DNA of 64,000 nucleotides from an uncultured Mucilaginibacter sp. (GCF_946479965.1 NZ_CAMLHX010000010.1:33564-97563), one strand, 5' to 3'. Shown: positions 53,506-62,699, counted from the first letter of the stretch. Made by a program: numbers and translations. The notes: generated from the sequence alone by a model not told the origin.

Positions 53506-54557
53506 TATCTGTCGTTATATTGATCGGTATAATATTGCTGATAATGTCCTGAGGTAACATCATTCAGCCATTCTTCATTATCAAGATACCATTCAACGGT
53601 TTTTTCCAATCCCTCTTCAAATGTTATTCCGGGTACCCAGCCTAAATCATTTTTTAATTTTGTTGCATCAATGGCGTATCTAAGGTCGTGCCCAGCTCTA
53701 TCCGTCACAAATGTTATAAGCTTTGCAGATGCACCGGGCTCGCGGCCCAGTTTTTTATCCATTATAGCGCAAAGCAATTTTATAAGGTCAATGTTTTTCC
53801 ATTCGTTATGGCCGCCTATGTTATAGGTTGAACCGGCTTTTGCCTTATGGAAGATCACGTCAATGGCCCTGGCATGGTCCTCAACCCACAGCCAGTCGCG
53901 TATGTTTTCTCCTTTGCCATATACCGGAACGGATCTACCGTTCTTAATATTGTTAATGGCAAGCGGAATCAATTTTTCAGGGAAATGATATGATCCGTAA
54001 TTGTTGGAGCAATTGGATATAACAGTATCCATACCGTAAGTATCATGGTATGCCCGCACAAAATGATCAGAACCTGCCTTTGACGCAGAATAAGGCGAAT
54101 GCGGATCATAAGCGGTTTCTTCGGTAAACATGCCTTCTTTGCCCAGGCTGCCATACACCTCATCAGTTGAAACATGATAAAAACGTGTTTTATCATAATT
54201 CCCTTTCCAGGCCTCGCGTGCTGCCGTAAGCAAATTAACAGTACCAACAACGTTGGTCATCACAAATTCAGCCGGATTGGCTATTGAGCGGTCAACGTGC
54301 GATTCGGCTGCCAGGTGTATAACTGCATCCGGCTTTTCATTTGCAAAAAGCTCGCTTATAAACGCAATATCAACTATATCTCCTTTTACAAATTTGTAAT
54401 TAGGTTCATTCTCAATATCCGTTAAGTTGGCCAGGTTACCCGCATAGGTTAATTTATCCAGATTGATAATATTATACTGCGGATAGTTTTTTACAAACCT
54501 GCGTACTACGTGCGAACCAATAAAGCCGGCACCGCCGGTAATGATTATGTTTTTCAT
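53505..54557 (-). CDS. rfbB: dTDP-glucose 4,6-dehydratase
   Basis: The enzyme makes dTDP-4-keto-6-deoxyglucose, a precursor of rhamnose and other deoxysugars. From Met at 54557 it is 350 residues, with NIIITGGAGFIGSHVVR, HLAAESHVDRSI, FYHVSTDEVYGSL and catalytic Tyr/Lys in SPYSASKAGSDHF. The frame extends to 54587, but that would overlap the galE end by 20 bp; 54557 gives a 10-bp gap. Other rml genes are not seen here. Confidence 0.96.
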   Translation of the reverse strand: MKNIIITGGAGFIGSHVVRRFVKNYPQYNIINLDKLTYAGNLANLTDIENEPNYKFVKGDIVDIAFISELFANEKPDAVIHLAAESHVDRSIANPAEFVMTNVVGTVNLLTAAREAWKGNYDKTRFYHVSTDEVYGSLGKEGMFTEETAYDPHSPYSASKAGSDHFVRAYHDTYGMDTVISNCSNNYGSYHFPEKLIPLAINNIKNGRSVPVYGKGENIRDWLWVEDHARAIDVIFHKAKAGSTYNIGGHNEWKNIDLIKLLCAIMDKKLGREPGASAKLITFVTDRAGHDLRYAIDATKLKNDLGWVPGITFEEGLEKTVEWYLDNEEWLNDVTSGHYQQYYTDQYNDR

Positions 54558-54567
54558 TAAGTATAAA

Positions 54568-55590
54568 CTATAACGGGTTTTCTGCAATATATTTTTCCCA
54601 GTTCCAGGCCGATTGCATCATTACATCCAAACCCAAACCGGTTTGCCATTGCAGCCCGTTTTTTGACTTAGTAACGTCTCCCCACACCTGCTCCACGTCG
54701 CCACTTCGGCGTGGGCCAATTTCGTAATTCAGTTTCACCCCGGTTGATTCTTCAAAAGCCTTTATTACTTCCAGTACAGTACTGCCTTTCCCTGTGCCCA
54801 AATTATATACGTCATAACCGGTATAGCTTTCTTTTTCCATTAGTTTAAGTGCTGCCACGTGCGCTTTCGCAAGATCAACAACATGGATATAATCGCGAAC
54901 GCAACTACCGTCAGGCGTATTATAATCATTGCCGAAAACGGTGATTTTTTCGCGTTTGCCAATTGCGGTTTGTGTAATAAACGGCACCAGATTTTGCGGA
55001 ACGCCAATGGGCAGTTCGCCAATTAAAGCACTCTGGTGCGCGCCTACCGGGTTAAAATATCTAAGAGATATTACTTTGTAGCTGCCGCCGGAAGCAATCA
55101 TATCTTTAAGGATCTCTTCGGCAATCTGCTTCGTATTTCCGTATGGCGACTCCGCGACTTTAACAGGCGCATCTTCCGTTACCGGAAGCTTGTCTGGCTG
55201 GCCGTAAACGGTGCAGCTTGATGAGAACACAAAATTTAACGGACGGCCCCAATAGGCATTAAGTATATTAATAAGCGAATAAAAATTGTTGCGGTAATAT
55301 TTAAGCGGAAGTTTCACCGACTCGCCCACGGCTTTGAATGCAGCAAAGTGTATAATTCCTGTTATATCAGCTTGGTCTGCCGCAAAATTTTTAACTGCCG
55401 CTTCATCGCACAGATCGAGTTGATAAAATGGCGGTTTATAACCAATTATTTTTGCCAGCTGATCAAGCATTTTTGGATGCGAGTTAGACAGGTCGTCAAT
55501 TATAATGGGCTCATAGCCGGCATTTACAAGTTCAACAACAGTGTGCGAACCAATAAACCCTAATCCGCCGGTTACCAGTATTTTACTCAT
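54568..55590 (-). CDS. galE: UDP-glucose 4-epimerase
   Basis: GalE interconverts UDP-glucose and UDP-galactose. The 340-residue SDR protein has KILVTGGLGFIGSHTVVEL, IIHFAAFKAVGESV, VFSSSCTVYGQP and the YxxxK in SPYGNTKQIAEE. It follows the UDP-xylose synthase by 1 bp and feeds the same sugar pool. Confidence 0.96.
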   Translation of the reverse strand: MSKILVTGGLGFIGSHTVVELVNAGYEPIIIDDLSNSHPKMLDQLAKIIGYKPPFYQLDLCDEAAVKNFAADQADITGIIHFAAFKAVGESVKLPLKYYRNNFYSLINILNAYWGRPLNFVFSSSCTVYGQPDKLPVTEDAPVKVAESPYGNTKQIAEEILKDMIASGGSYKVISLRYFNPVGAHQSALIGELPIGVPQNLVPFITQTAIGKREKITVFGNDYNTPDGSCVRDYIHVVDLAKAHVAALKLMEKESYTGYDVYNLGTGKGSTVLEVIKAFEESTGVKLNYEIGPRRSGDVEQVWGDVTKSKNGLQWQTGLGLDVMMQSAWNWEKYIAENPL

Positions 55591-55591
55591 A

Positions 55592-56581
55592 CTATTTACT
55601 ATAATGCTTAAAATCTTTGTGTTCTACTTTTTCTATTACCTCCTGCGGCAACGATTTAAAATATTCATAGGTTATTTTTAAACCTTCGCTGCGCGATACT
55701 TTAGGCTCCCAGTTTAACAATGCTTTTGCTTTAGTTATATCAGGGCGGCGTTGTTTAGGATCATCGGTAGGTAGCGGCAAACTGACCATTTGTTGATCTG
55801 TACCCGTAAGTTTTATTATCTCTTCGCCAAACTGACGTATAGTTATCTCGTCCGGGTTACCAATATTTACAGGTTGCGCGTAGTCGCTGTGCAGCAAACG
55901 GTAAATGCCCTCTATCAAATCATCCACGTAGCAGAAAGAACGGGTCTGCGATCCGTCGCCAAACATAGTCAATGGTTCGCCACGTAATGCCTGACCAATG
56001 AAGGCCGGCAATACACGTCCGTCATTTAACCGCATACGCGGGCCGTAAGTATTGAAAATACGTACTATACGTGTTTCAACTCCATGGAAAGTGTGGTAAG
56101 CCATGGTTATGGCTTCCTGAAAGCGTTTGGCTTCATCGTATACGCCACGTGGCCCAACCGGATTAACATTGCCCCAATATTCTTCGGGTTGAGGGTTAAC
56201 GTTCGGATCGCCATAAACTTCGGATGTTGATGCTATCAGCATGCGTGCGTTTTTTGCTAATGCCAAACCTAACAGGTTATGTGTACCCAATGAGCCCACT
56301 TTAAGCGTTTGTATCGGGATTTTTAAATAATCAATGGGGCTTGCCGGTGACGCAAAGTGCAGAATATAGTGCAATTCACCCGGCACATGCACAAAGTTGG
56401 AAACATCATGATGATAAAATTCAAAGTTTTCCAGTTTGAACAGGTGCTCAATGTTACGCAGGTCCCCGGTTATCAAATTATCCATGCCAATAACATGGTA
56501 ATCTTCTTTGATAAATCTATCGCAAAGATGCGAGCCTAAAAAGCCGGCGGCTCCTGTAATTAAAATACGTTTTCTTGCCAT
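55592..56581 (-). CDS. UDP-glucuronate decarboxylase (UDP-xylose synthase)
   Basis: The 329-residue extended-SDR protein converts UDP-glucuronate to UDP-xylose. It has [45 protein letters not shown] and the catalytic Tyr/Lys in [12 protein letters not shown], which are the Uxs signatures. The start at 56581 (MARKR) is preferred over 56587. It heads the leftward operon Uxs-galE-rfbB-CpsB, typical of surface polysaccharide precursors. Confidence 0.92.
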   Translation of the reverse strand: MARKRILITGAAGFLGSHLCDRFIKEDYHVIGMDNLITGDLRNIEHLFKLENFEFYHHDVSNFVHVPGELHYILHFASPASPIDYLKIPIQTLKVGSLGTHNLLGLALAKNARMLIASTSEVYGDPNVNPQPEEYWGNVNPVGPRGVYDEAKRFQEAITMAYHTFHGVETRIVRIFNTYGPRMRLNDGRVLPAFIGQALRGEPLTMFGDGSQTRSFCYVDDLIEGIYRLLHSDYAQPVNIGNPDEITIRQFGEEIIKLTGTDQQMVSLPLPTDDPKQRRPDITKAKALLNWEPKVSRSEGLKITYEYFKSLPQEVIEKVEHKDFKHYSK

Positions 56582-56751
56582 TACCAATAGTGTAGTATTT
56601 GTTTAGTAAACTAAAGCAATGCGGTAGTATGCATGCTGCTAAGATACAATTTTAGGCTTAAAGGCCTATGTCAATTATATGTTAATGCGTTACTTTTACG
56701 CATTTCCGAGAAAAGTGTTGTGCAGCCCTGTCAAATAGTTAATGTAAACCA

Positions 56752-56765
56752 AGCGATGGGTTTAT
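56752..56765. repeat. Half REP element F
   Basis: AGCGATGGGTTTAT matches the left REP arm but no right arm follows. It lies between the nucleotide-sugar operon and waaA. It may be a remnant or chance. Confidence 0.3.
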
Positions 56766-56834
56766 TTGGATTTCTTTTACGGCAATAGCATTAAATTTTG
56801 TCGGGTATTCAAGTAAGATAGTAATTTAGCGTTT

Positions 56835-58061
56835 ATGTTGCTTGTCTATAATATAGCCGTCCGTATTTATTATGTCCTTATTTACATTGCATCTTTTTTT
56901 AATAAAAAGGCAGCGTTATGGATAAGCGGACGCCACAATCAGGACATTAGGCAGCATAATAAAAGTTTATGGTTCCATTTTGCATCGCTGGGTGAGTTTG
57001 AGCAAGGCAGGCCTGTACTTGAACTGCTTAAACAGCAATATCCCGGCAGGGAAATAATTATTACTTTTTTTTCACCATCAGGCTACGAAGTGCGTAAGAA
57101 CACACCACTCGCTGATGCGGTTTATTATTTGCCTTTAGATACAACTGCTAATGCAAGAGATTTTATTTCTAAAATAGATCCGGTTGTAGCTGTGTTTACC
57201 AAGTATGAGTATTGGTATCATTTTTTTGAAGAGTTGAACCATTGCAAGGTGCCGCTACACATCGTATCGGGCATATTCAGGCCTGAACAGGTTTTCTTTA
57301 AATGGTACGGTGGCTTGAACCGTAAAATGCTGGCCTTTGTTAGCCATTTTTTTGTCCAGGATGAACGCTCTGTAAAATTACTACACGATATAGATATCAC
57401 CAACGCCACCATTAGCGGAGATACGCGCTTTGATAGGGTTTGGGCCAATGCGCAGCAGCCGAAAAGTATTTCGCTTATTGAAGAATTTAAAAACGGGAAA
57501 AAGCTTTTTATTGCAGGCAGTACCTGGCCGGCTGATGAGGCTTTGTTGGTTGATGTAGTAAAGCAATATCCCGATTGGAAATTTATTTTTGCCCCGCATG
57601 ACATTGGCGAAGATAAAATAACAGGACTATTGAAGATACTACCGCCAAATGAAACCGTCAGATATTCCCAGCTTACATCTCAAGTCTCACATCTCACATC
57701 TCAAGTCTTAATAATCGACAACATCGGCATATTATCCGCCCTGTATCAATATGCTGATATTGCCTACATAGGCGGCGGGTTTGGCGTGGGGATACATAAT
57801 ACTTTGGAGGCCGCAGCTTTTGGTTTGCCGGTAATATTCGGGCCGAACTACCAACGTTTTAAAGAAGCTTGCGATCTGATAGCCGAAGGTGCGGGTTTCA
57901 GTATTGCCAATGAAAATGAACTTCAAAGCATTGCCAAAAGCCTAATGACTGATACCGCTGGTTTAACAGCAGCAGGCCAAAGAGCCCGGGTCTACGTACA
58001 GCAAAATATCGGCGCTACTCAAAAAATAGTATCTCACATAACTGCACAGGCATCTCTGTAA
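56835..58061 (+). CDS. waaA: 3-deoxy-D-manno-octulosonic acid (Kdo) transferase
   Basis: WaaA adds Kdo to lipid IVA in LPS synthesis at the inner membrane. The 408-residue protein starts with a membrane anchor, has WFHFASLGEFEQGRPV, the GT30 donor region FIAGSTWPADEALLV, and IAYIGGGFGVGIHNTLEAAAFG plus FGPNYQRFKEA. An in-frame repeat inserts the peptide LTSQVSHLTSQV (about residues 280-292) between the two Rossmann domains; see the 21-bp tandem repeat entry. A TAATTTAG box, one mismatch from consensus, ends 5 bp before the ATG. Confidence 0.93.
   Translation: MLLVYNIAVRIYYVLIYIASFFNKKAALWISGRHNQDIRQHNKSLWFHFASLGEFEQGRPVLELLKQQYPGREIIITFFSPSGYEVRKNTPLADAVYYLPLDTTANARDFISKIDPVVAVFTKYEYWYHFFEELNHCKVPLHIVSGIFRPEQVFFKWYGGLNRKMLAFVSHFFVQDERSVKLLHDIDITNATISGDTRFDRVWANAQQPKSISLIEEFKNGKKLFIAGSTWPADEALLVDVVKQYPDWKFIFAPHDIGEDKITGLLKILPPNETVRYSQLTSQVSHLTSQVLIIDNIGILSALYQYADIAYIGGGFGVGIHNTLEAAAFGLPVIFGPNYQRFKEACDLIAEGAGFSIANENELQSIAKSLMTDTAGLTAAGQRARVYVQQNIGATQKIVSHITAQASL
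57675..57708. repeat. In-frame 21-bp tandem repeat inside waaA
   Basis: ACATCTCAAGTCT occurs at 57675-57687 and again at 57696-57708, a 21-bp period, so the reading frame is kept and the peptide TSQVSHL is followed by TSQVL. The DNA style (CTCAAGTCTCACATCTC) is that of the simple-sequence repeats found in gaps elsewhere in Bacteroidota genomes. Confidence 0.8.
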
Positions 58062-58094
58062 ACGAGGTTGCTATATCGAAAACTAAGTAAAGGG

Positions 58095-58164
58095 GGTGGC
58101 TCAGAGCCGGGGTGAGCCACCCTGAGCCCTGTGAGCCACCGTGAGCCCCTGTGAGCCACCCTGC
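58095..58164. repeat. Tandem repeat with hairpin after waaA
   Basis: Three copies of a 19-20-bp unit GTGAGCCACCNTGAGCCCCT start at 58112, 58131 and 58151 (the last partial). An inverted GGTGGCTCA at 58095-58103 pairs with the first copy and could act as a terminator for waaA. Confidence 0.8.
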
Positions 58165-58269
58165 ACAAATAATTACTGCGCTAATGTTGAGTGCTGTTAT
58201 TGTTAACACCACATGGTTTTTATAATATAAAGTTAAAGTTCAGTTTACACCTGTTTTACTTTCCTAAAA

Positions 58270-58277
58270 TACTTTTG
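58270..58277 (+). promoter_or_regulatory. -7 box of the PhoX-like gene
   Basis: TACTTTTG matches TAnnTTTG, 21 bp upstream of the start codon at 58299. Confidence 0.45.
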
Positions 58278-58298
58278 ACGTAAATAAAAATTCACTCT

Positions 58299-59777
58299 AT
58301 GAAAGAAAATTTACGCGCAAAATTAAATCTTGCGTTAACTATGGCAGCAATTGCATCGGTTACATTTGTTGCCTGCAAGAAGAACAATAACGACGTGCCT
58401 GTAGATCCGCCGGCAACTGAACTTTCCAACTATTCAGTTAACCCATCATTGGTTAAAACCTTATCAGGCTTTGAAAATGTAAAGATCACCACCCTTTTAA
58501 GCAGCGACGACAAGCTGGCTGCTTCTCCTGATTTTATTTACGGTGCACAACCTGATGGTGCGGGAATGATGAAGGACCCTAACGGTGATGGCTACATCAT
58601 GATCAATAACCATGAGATACTTTTTTCTGTGTCAAGAGTTTATCTCGACAAAAACTTAAAACCCGTAAAAGGCGAATACATAGTTGACTCAGAAGGTGGT
58701 AAAATGCGCTTGTGCTCGGCAACACTTGTTGATTTGGCTACGTATGGCTTTGGTCCGGTATTTCTTACTGCGGGCGAAACTGATGGCGAGTCGATGATAC
58801 ATGCAATTGATCCGCTGGGACCTGTCTACAATAAAAAAGCTAACAGAACACTTTCTGCATTGGGAAAATGTAGCGCAGAGAACGCGGTGCCGCTTCCTAA
58901 AGACGCTTATGCAGGTAAAACAGCCATTTTAATTGGCGAGGATGAAAGCAGTCGCCAAGGCTTAGGGCAGGTAAATTTGTACCTGGGTGCAACAGGCGAT
59001 CTGAACGGAGGCGACTTATACATGCTGCGCCGTAAGGACCTTAATATTGTAGAAACGGATATGGCTGTAGGTTCAACTTACGACGTTGAATTTGTAAAAT
59101 ATGATAATGTAAAAACAAGCACAGGCGCGCAGCTTGCTACACAAACAGTTACAAAAAGTGCTATTCAGTTTGCCCGCGTTGAAGATCTTGACCATGGTAA
59201 AGGTGGTGGTGCTGCCAGCAGAACCGTTTATTTCAGCGCGACAGGTGTAAGCCCAGATAAAGTGAATCCGGCCCCGGGTTTAACCATGTGGGGTAGGGTT
59301 TACAAACTCGAAATGGATGCAACAGATCCTTTAAAAGGAAAATTAACTCCGCTTATTGATGGTAATGTTGATCCGGGAAACAGCATTGTTAACCCTGACA
59401 ATATCTGCGTAACCAAAAACTTTGTTTACATACAAGAAGATGGCGACTCTTTTTATACCAATAACAAGCACGATGGCAGAATATGGCAATATAACTTAAC
59501 TACAAAAGCTATTAAGCCCGTGTTAGAAATGAATCACCGCCGTACTGATGCAACGTTTAACGCCAAGTATAATCCCGCTAATGATACCCGCTTAAGCAGC
59601 TGGGAATATGGCGCTATGTATGATATTTCTGATCTGGCAGGCAGACCGGGCACTTTTGTAGTGAACATACACCCGCACACCTGGACAGATAATAAATTTC
59701 TGAATGCTGACGGTGGCGGTTTAACTACCAATAAAGAAGGCGGCCAAACAGTGATACTTACCGGTTTAGAAAAATAA
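58299..59777 (+). CDS. PhoX-like (DUF839) lipoprotein phosphatase
   Basis: The 492-residue protein has a lipoprotein signal ending FVAC (Cys26) followed by an acidic Asn-rich linker. The body matches DUF839/PhoX, with PDFIYGAQPDGAGM, MINNHEIL, and later MTPGL-type elements such as APGLTMWGRVYKLE and DNICVTKNFVYIQEDG. PhoX enzymes are beta-propeller alkaline phosphatases using Ca and Fe; not all relatives are proven enzymes. It is followed by a strong terminator and then the peroxidase gene on the same strand. Confidence 0.75.
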   Translation: MKENLRAKLNLALTMAAIASVTFVACKKNNNDVPVDPPATELSNYSVNPSLVKTLSGFENVKITTLLSSDDKLAASPDFIYGAQPDGAGMMKDPNGDGYIMINNHEILFSVSRVYLDKNLKPVKGEYIVDSEGGKMRLCSATLVDLATYGFGPVFLTAGETDGESMIHAIDPLGPVYNKKANRTLSALGKCSAENAVPLPKDAYAGKTAILIGEDESSRQGLGQVNLYLGATGDLNGGDLYMLRRKDLNIVETDMAVGSTYDVEFVKYDNVKTSTGAQLATQTVTKSAIQFARVEDLDHGKGGGAASRTVYFSATGVSPDKVNPAPGLTMWGRVYKLEMDATDPLKGKLTPLIDGNVDPGNSIVNPDNICVTKNFVYIQEDGDSFYTNNKHDGRIWQYNLTTKAIKPVLEMNHRRTDATFNAKYNPANDTRLSSWEYGAMYDISDLAGRPGTFVVNIHPHTWTDNKFLNADGGGLTTNKEGGQTVILTGLEK

Positions 59778-59803
59778 TAATAACAATCACACTAATTTTT
59801 AGC

Positions 59804-59838
59804 AGGCCCCCTGTAATTGGGGGGCCTCTATTTTTTTT
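59804..59838 (+). terminator. Terminator after the PhoX-like gene
   Basis: AGGCCCCC (59804-59811) pairs with GGGGGCCT (59820-59827) and is followed by a nine-T tract within TATTTTTTTT. It ends 7-16 bp before the next start codon, so the peroxidase gene needs its own promoter or read-through. Confidence 0.9.
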
Positions 59839-59844
59839 ATAACG

Positions 59845-61623
59845 ATGTTCAAAAAATTCATTCCTTTTATATTATTCGCCTTTATAATTCTGCTTTCCTA
59901 TTGCTCATTGTTTAAAAAGGATGTTAAAGACAGCGTTAAAGAGCATTTGCTACTTGATATTGATACTTTAGATCAACGCGCCGCCCAATTGCTTGCAAGT
60001 ACCGATAAAAACGAAGCTGATATGCACCGCGCGTTTTTAAATACAAGGAAAGCCTACAAAAAATTGGAATGGTTTAGTGAATACTATGCACCTACCACAT
60101 CAAAAGAACTGAATGGCGCACCCTTGCCTGAAATAGAGGTAGAAGAGACAAAGGTTTTTGACCCTTCGGGATTGCAGGTTATTGAAGAGCACCTTTATCC
60201 GTATGATGAGGCTGCTCATAATGATTTGCTGAGAGAGATCGCCTCGTTCAGGTCGAGCCTGAAAAAGTTGCGAATGATATTGAACGATACCGAGTTTACA
60301 GAAGCTCATATTATGGATGCCTGTAAATTGGAAGTCTTCAGGATAACTGGACTGGGTATATCTGGATTTGACACACCATTATGCAAAACGGGTATAAATG
60401 AAGCGGGCGTGTCTTTAGCTGCTATTGCCGATGTTTTAAAACTGTTTGGGGAGAATGAGGCATTGAAAAATCAGCTTAACCAGGCTATAACATATACTAC
60501 TAATCATCCCGATTTTGACAATTTTAACCGGGCGGAATTTATAACCAAATACGCCAACCCGGTTAGCTGGGGAATACTAGCATGGCAAAATAAGCTGGGC
60601 ATAAAACCATTGGATACGGAGCTTGCCTTGCACAATAGCACAGCAACACTTTTTGATAAAAACGCTTTCAATATCAAGCATTTTGTTAACAGTGCAGAGG
60701 CTATGCCCGATGCAAAAAAGGTAGCGCTGGGCAAAGCGCTGTTTTTTGACCCGGTGATATCAGGCGCTACACGCACATGTGCCAATTGTCACAATCCTAA
60801 ACTGGCATTTACAGATGGTTTAGCTAAAAGTACCGCCTTAACAGCAGGTAAATTTGTTAAAAGGAACTCGCCAACGCTTTTATATGCCGGTTTGCAAAAC
60901 GCGCAATTTTATGATATGCGGGCAAAAACGTTGGAGGGCCAGGCTACAGATGTAATAGCTAACAAAGATGAGATGCACGCATCTGTTGAAGACGCGGCGC
61001 ATAGGTTAGAAAGCAATTCCACTTATTTTAATAAGTTTAAGGCGGCTTTCTCAACAATGGAAAGCACCATAAAGCCCCGGTATGTGATGATAGCGCTGGC
61101 AAGTTATATACGGTCGCTTGCTCCGTTTAACTCGCGTTTTGATACATATATGCGTGGCGACAGCAAGCAATTAAACAAGGAGGAAATAACAGGCTTTAAC
61201 CTGTTTATGGGTAAAGCAAAATGCGGGACCTGCCATTTTACACCCCTGTTTAACGGAACGGCCCCACCGGTGTTTGACAATACCGAAGCTGAAGTATTAG
61301 GCGTGCCTGCTGATCCCAAAGCTAAACATGTCGTAATTGATCCCGACGAAGGGCGGTCATTTCACAACAAAATAAAAGAAATACAATACGCTTTTAAAAC
61401 ACCAACCTTAAGAAACATTGCTTTAACAGCGCCTTATATGCACAACGGCGCTTATAAAACTTTAGAGGAGGTGATTGATTTTTATGACAATGGCGGCGGT
61501 GCGGGTATTGGCATAAAACTGGAAAATCAAACCCTGCCTACTGATAAACTCAATTTAAAACCTGAGGAAAAGAAAGCGGTAATTGCTTTTTTAAAGTCGT
61601 TAACGGATGATACCGCGAATTAA
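59845..61623 (+). CDS. Imelysin-like / di-heme cytochrome c peroxidase fusion
   Basis: The 592-residue protein has an N-terminal anchor or lipoprotein-type signal (LLSYC, Cys20). Residues about 40-260 are helical and contain GLQVIEEHLYPY (109-120), resembling the imelysin GxHxxE motif with His replaced by Gln. Residues about 285-590 form a MauG/CCP di-heme domain with haem motifs CANCH (312-316) and CGTCH (460-464), and a late conserved PTLRNIALTAPYMHNG. It would reduce peroxide in the periplasm. Its stop codon lies in a degenerate REP palindrome. Confidence 0.85.
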   Translation: MFKKFIPFILFAFIILLSYCSLFKKDVKDSVKEHLLLDIDTLDQRAAQLLASTDKNEADMHRAFLNTRKAYKKLEWFSEYYAPTTSKELNGAPLPEIEVEETKVFDPSGLQVIEEHLYPYDEAAHNDLLREIASFRSSLKKLRMILNDTEFTEAHIMDACKLEVFRITGLGISGFDTPLCKTGINEAGVSLAAIADVLKLFGENEALKNQLNQAITYTTNHPDFDNFNRAEFITKYANPVSWGILAWQNKLGIKPLDTELALHNSTATLFDKNAFNIKHFVNSAEAMPDAKKVALGKALFFDPVISGATRTCANCHNPKLAFTDGLAKSTALTAGKFVKRNSPTLLYAGLQNAQFYDMRAKTLEGQATDVIANKDEMHASVEDAAHRLESNSTYFNKFKAAFSTMESTIKPRYVMIALASYIRSLAPFNSRFDTYMRGDSKQLNKEEITGFNLFMGKAKCGTCHFTPLFNGTAPPVFDNTEAEVLGVPADPKAKHVVIDPDEGRSFHNKIKEIQYAFKTPTLRNIALTAPYMHNGAYKTLEEVIDFYDNGGGAGIGIKLENQTLPTDKLNLKPEEKKAVIAFLKSLTDDTAN

Positions 61624-61646
61624 CGATGGGGCGAAATCCATCGCTA
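61621..61646. repeat. Degenerate REP palindrome G overlapping a stop codon
   Basis: TAACGATGG (61621-61629) and CCATCGCTA (61638-61646) are the REP arms with one mismatch. The TAA of the left arm is the stop codon of the peroxidase gene. Confidence 0.6.
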
Positions 61647-62120
61647 TTTTGTTTTAAGCAGGTTAGAGAAAAGTAAGTATAGGGCTGCCTATGACTAATA
61701 ACAAACGTCTGAATTGGTGTTTCACCTAACGGTAAAATAGTTCATTTTTGTAGTATGCTGATTGTCAATAAGTTAAATTGTTTTTACAGCTAAAAAAACT
61801 GACTTAAAAGTAGTTTCACTGTGTTTCATATCAAATAGCTAACAATTTGAAAATAAGTTGGATAGCAACAAAAAGCGTTTCATGCGTTTCACCTGTATCA
61901 TATATTTTGTGAAACGGAACCCCTTGATAGCTATTAGACTTAGCGGCGTGTAGTACCCTTCCTGCTAATCAATACTTAACGCTTTAGTTGCCTAAATTTA
62001 CGGCTCTTCACAACCTATCCCGCCTAAACTTGTATATTTACCATATACGTCGAAGTGGCAGGTTTGTAACAACGGTATACCTTTTGCTATCTAATCTTAA
62101 AATACATACAATCTAAAAAC
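61624..62120. other. Intergenic region, 497 bp, with GTTTCA repeats
   Basis: Besides the REP at its left edge, the region has GTTTCA at 61719, 61813, 61823, 61877 and 61886. An 8-bp inverted pair CGTTTCAC (61885-61892) / GTGAAACG (61909-61916) has 16 bp between. I see no gene and no clear -7 box for lemA. Confidence 0.5.
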
Positions 62121-62699
62121 ATGAAAAAGTTATTCGCAGCAATATTAGTAATAGTAGGTGCAATGTCGTTAAGCTCATGTAGCTACAACAGCATGGTGCA
62201 GTTAGACGAGAATGTAAAAGGCAAATGGGGTGCAGTACAAACCCAATACCAACGCCGTGCGGACTTGATACCTAACCTGGTAGCAACCGTTAAAGGTGCT
62301 GCCGATTTTGAAAAAAGTACTTTAACAGCAGTAATAGAGGCCCGCGCCAAAGCTACTTCGGTACAGGTTGATCCTACAAAACTGACTCCGGAATCAATAC
62401 AAAAATTTCAGGCAGCTCAGGGACAATTAAGCTCTGCTTTAGGCAGGTTATTGGCCGTGGCCGAGGCTTACCCACAATTAAAAGCTAATGAAAGCTTTAT
62501 GGGCTTACAGGCGCAATTAGAAGGTACAGAAAACCGTATTACTGTTGCCCGTAAAGATTTTAACGATGCCGTGCAAGAGTACAATACCAAAATACGCAAA
62601 TTCCCGGCTAATATAACCGCTAAGATGTTTGGCTTTACCGAGAAGGGTTACTTCCAGGCAGAAGCAGGAGCCGACAAAGCGCCTACTGTTAAGTTCTAA
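62121..62699 (+). CDS. lemA: LemA family lipoprotein
   Basis: The 192-residue protein has a lipoprotein signal ending SLSSC (Cys20) and then the LemA four-helix body, with NVKGKWGAVQTQYQRRADLIPNL quoted in part as WGAVQTQYQRRADLIP, and NRITVARKDFNDAVQEYN. LemA proteins are surface-associated and often encoded with TPM-domain proteins, as here. Function in bacteria is poorly known; envelope maintenance is inferred. Confidence 0.95.
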   Translation: MKKLFAAILVIVGAMSLSSCSYNSMVQLDENVKGKWGAVQTQYQRRADLIPNLVATVKGAADFEKSTLTAVIEARAKATSVQVDPTKLTPESIQKFQAAQGQLSSALGRLLAVAEAYPQLKANESFMGLQAQLEGTENRITVARKDFNDAVQEYNTKIRKFPANITAKMFGFTEKGYFQAEAGADKAPTVKF

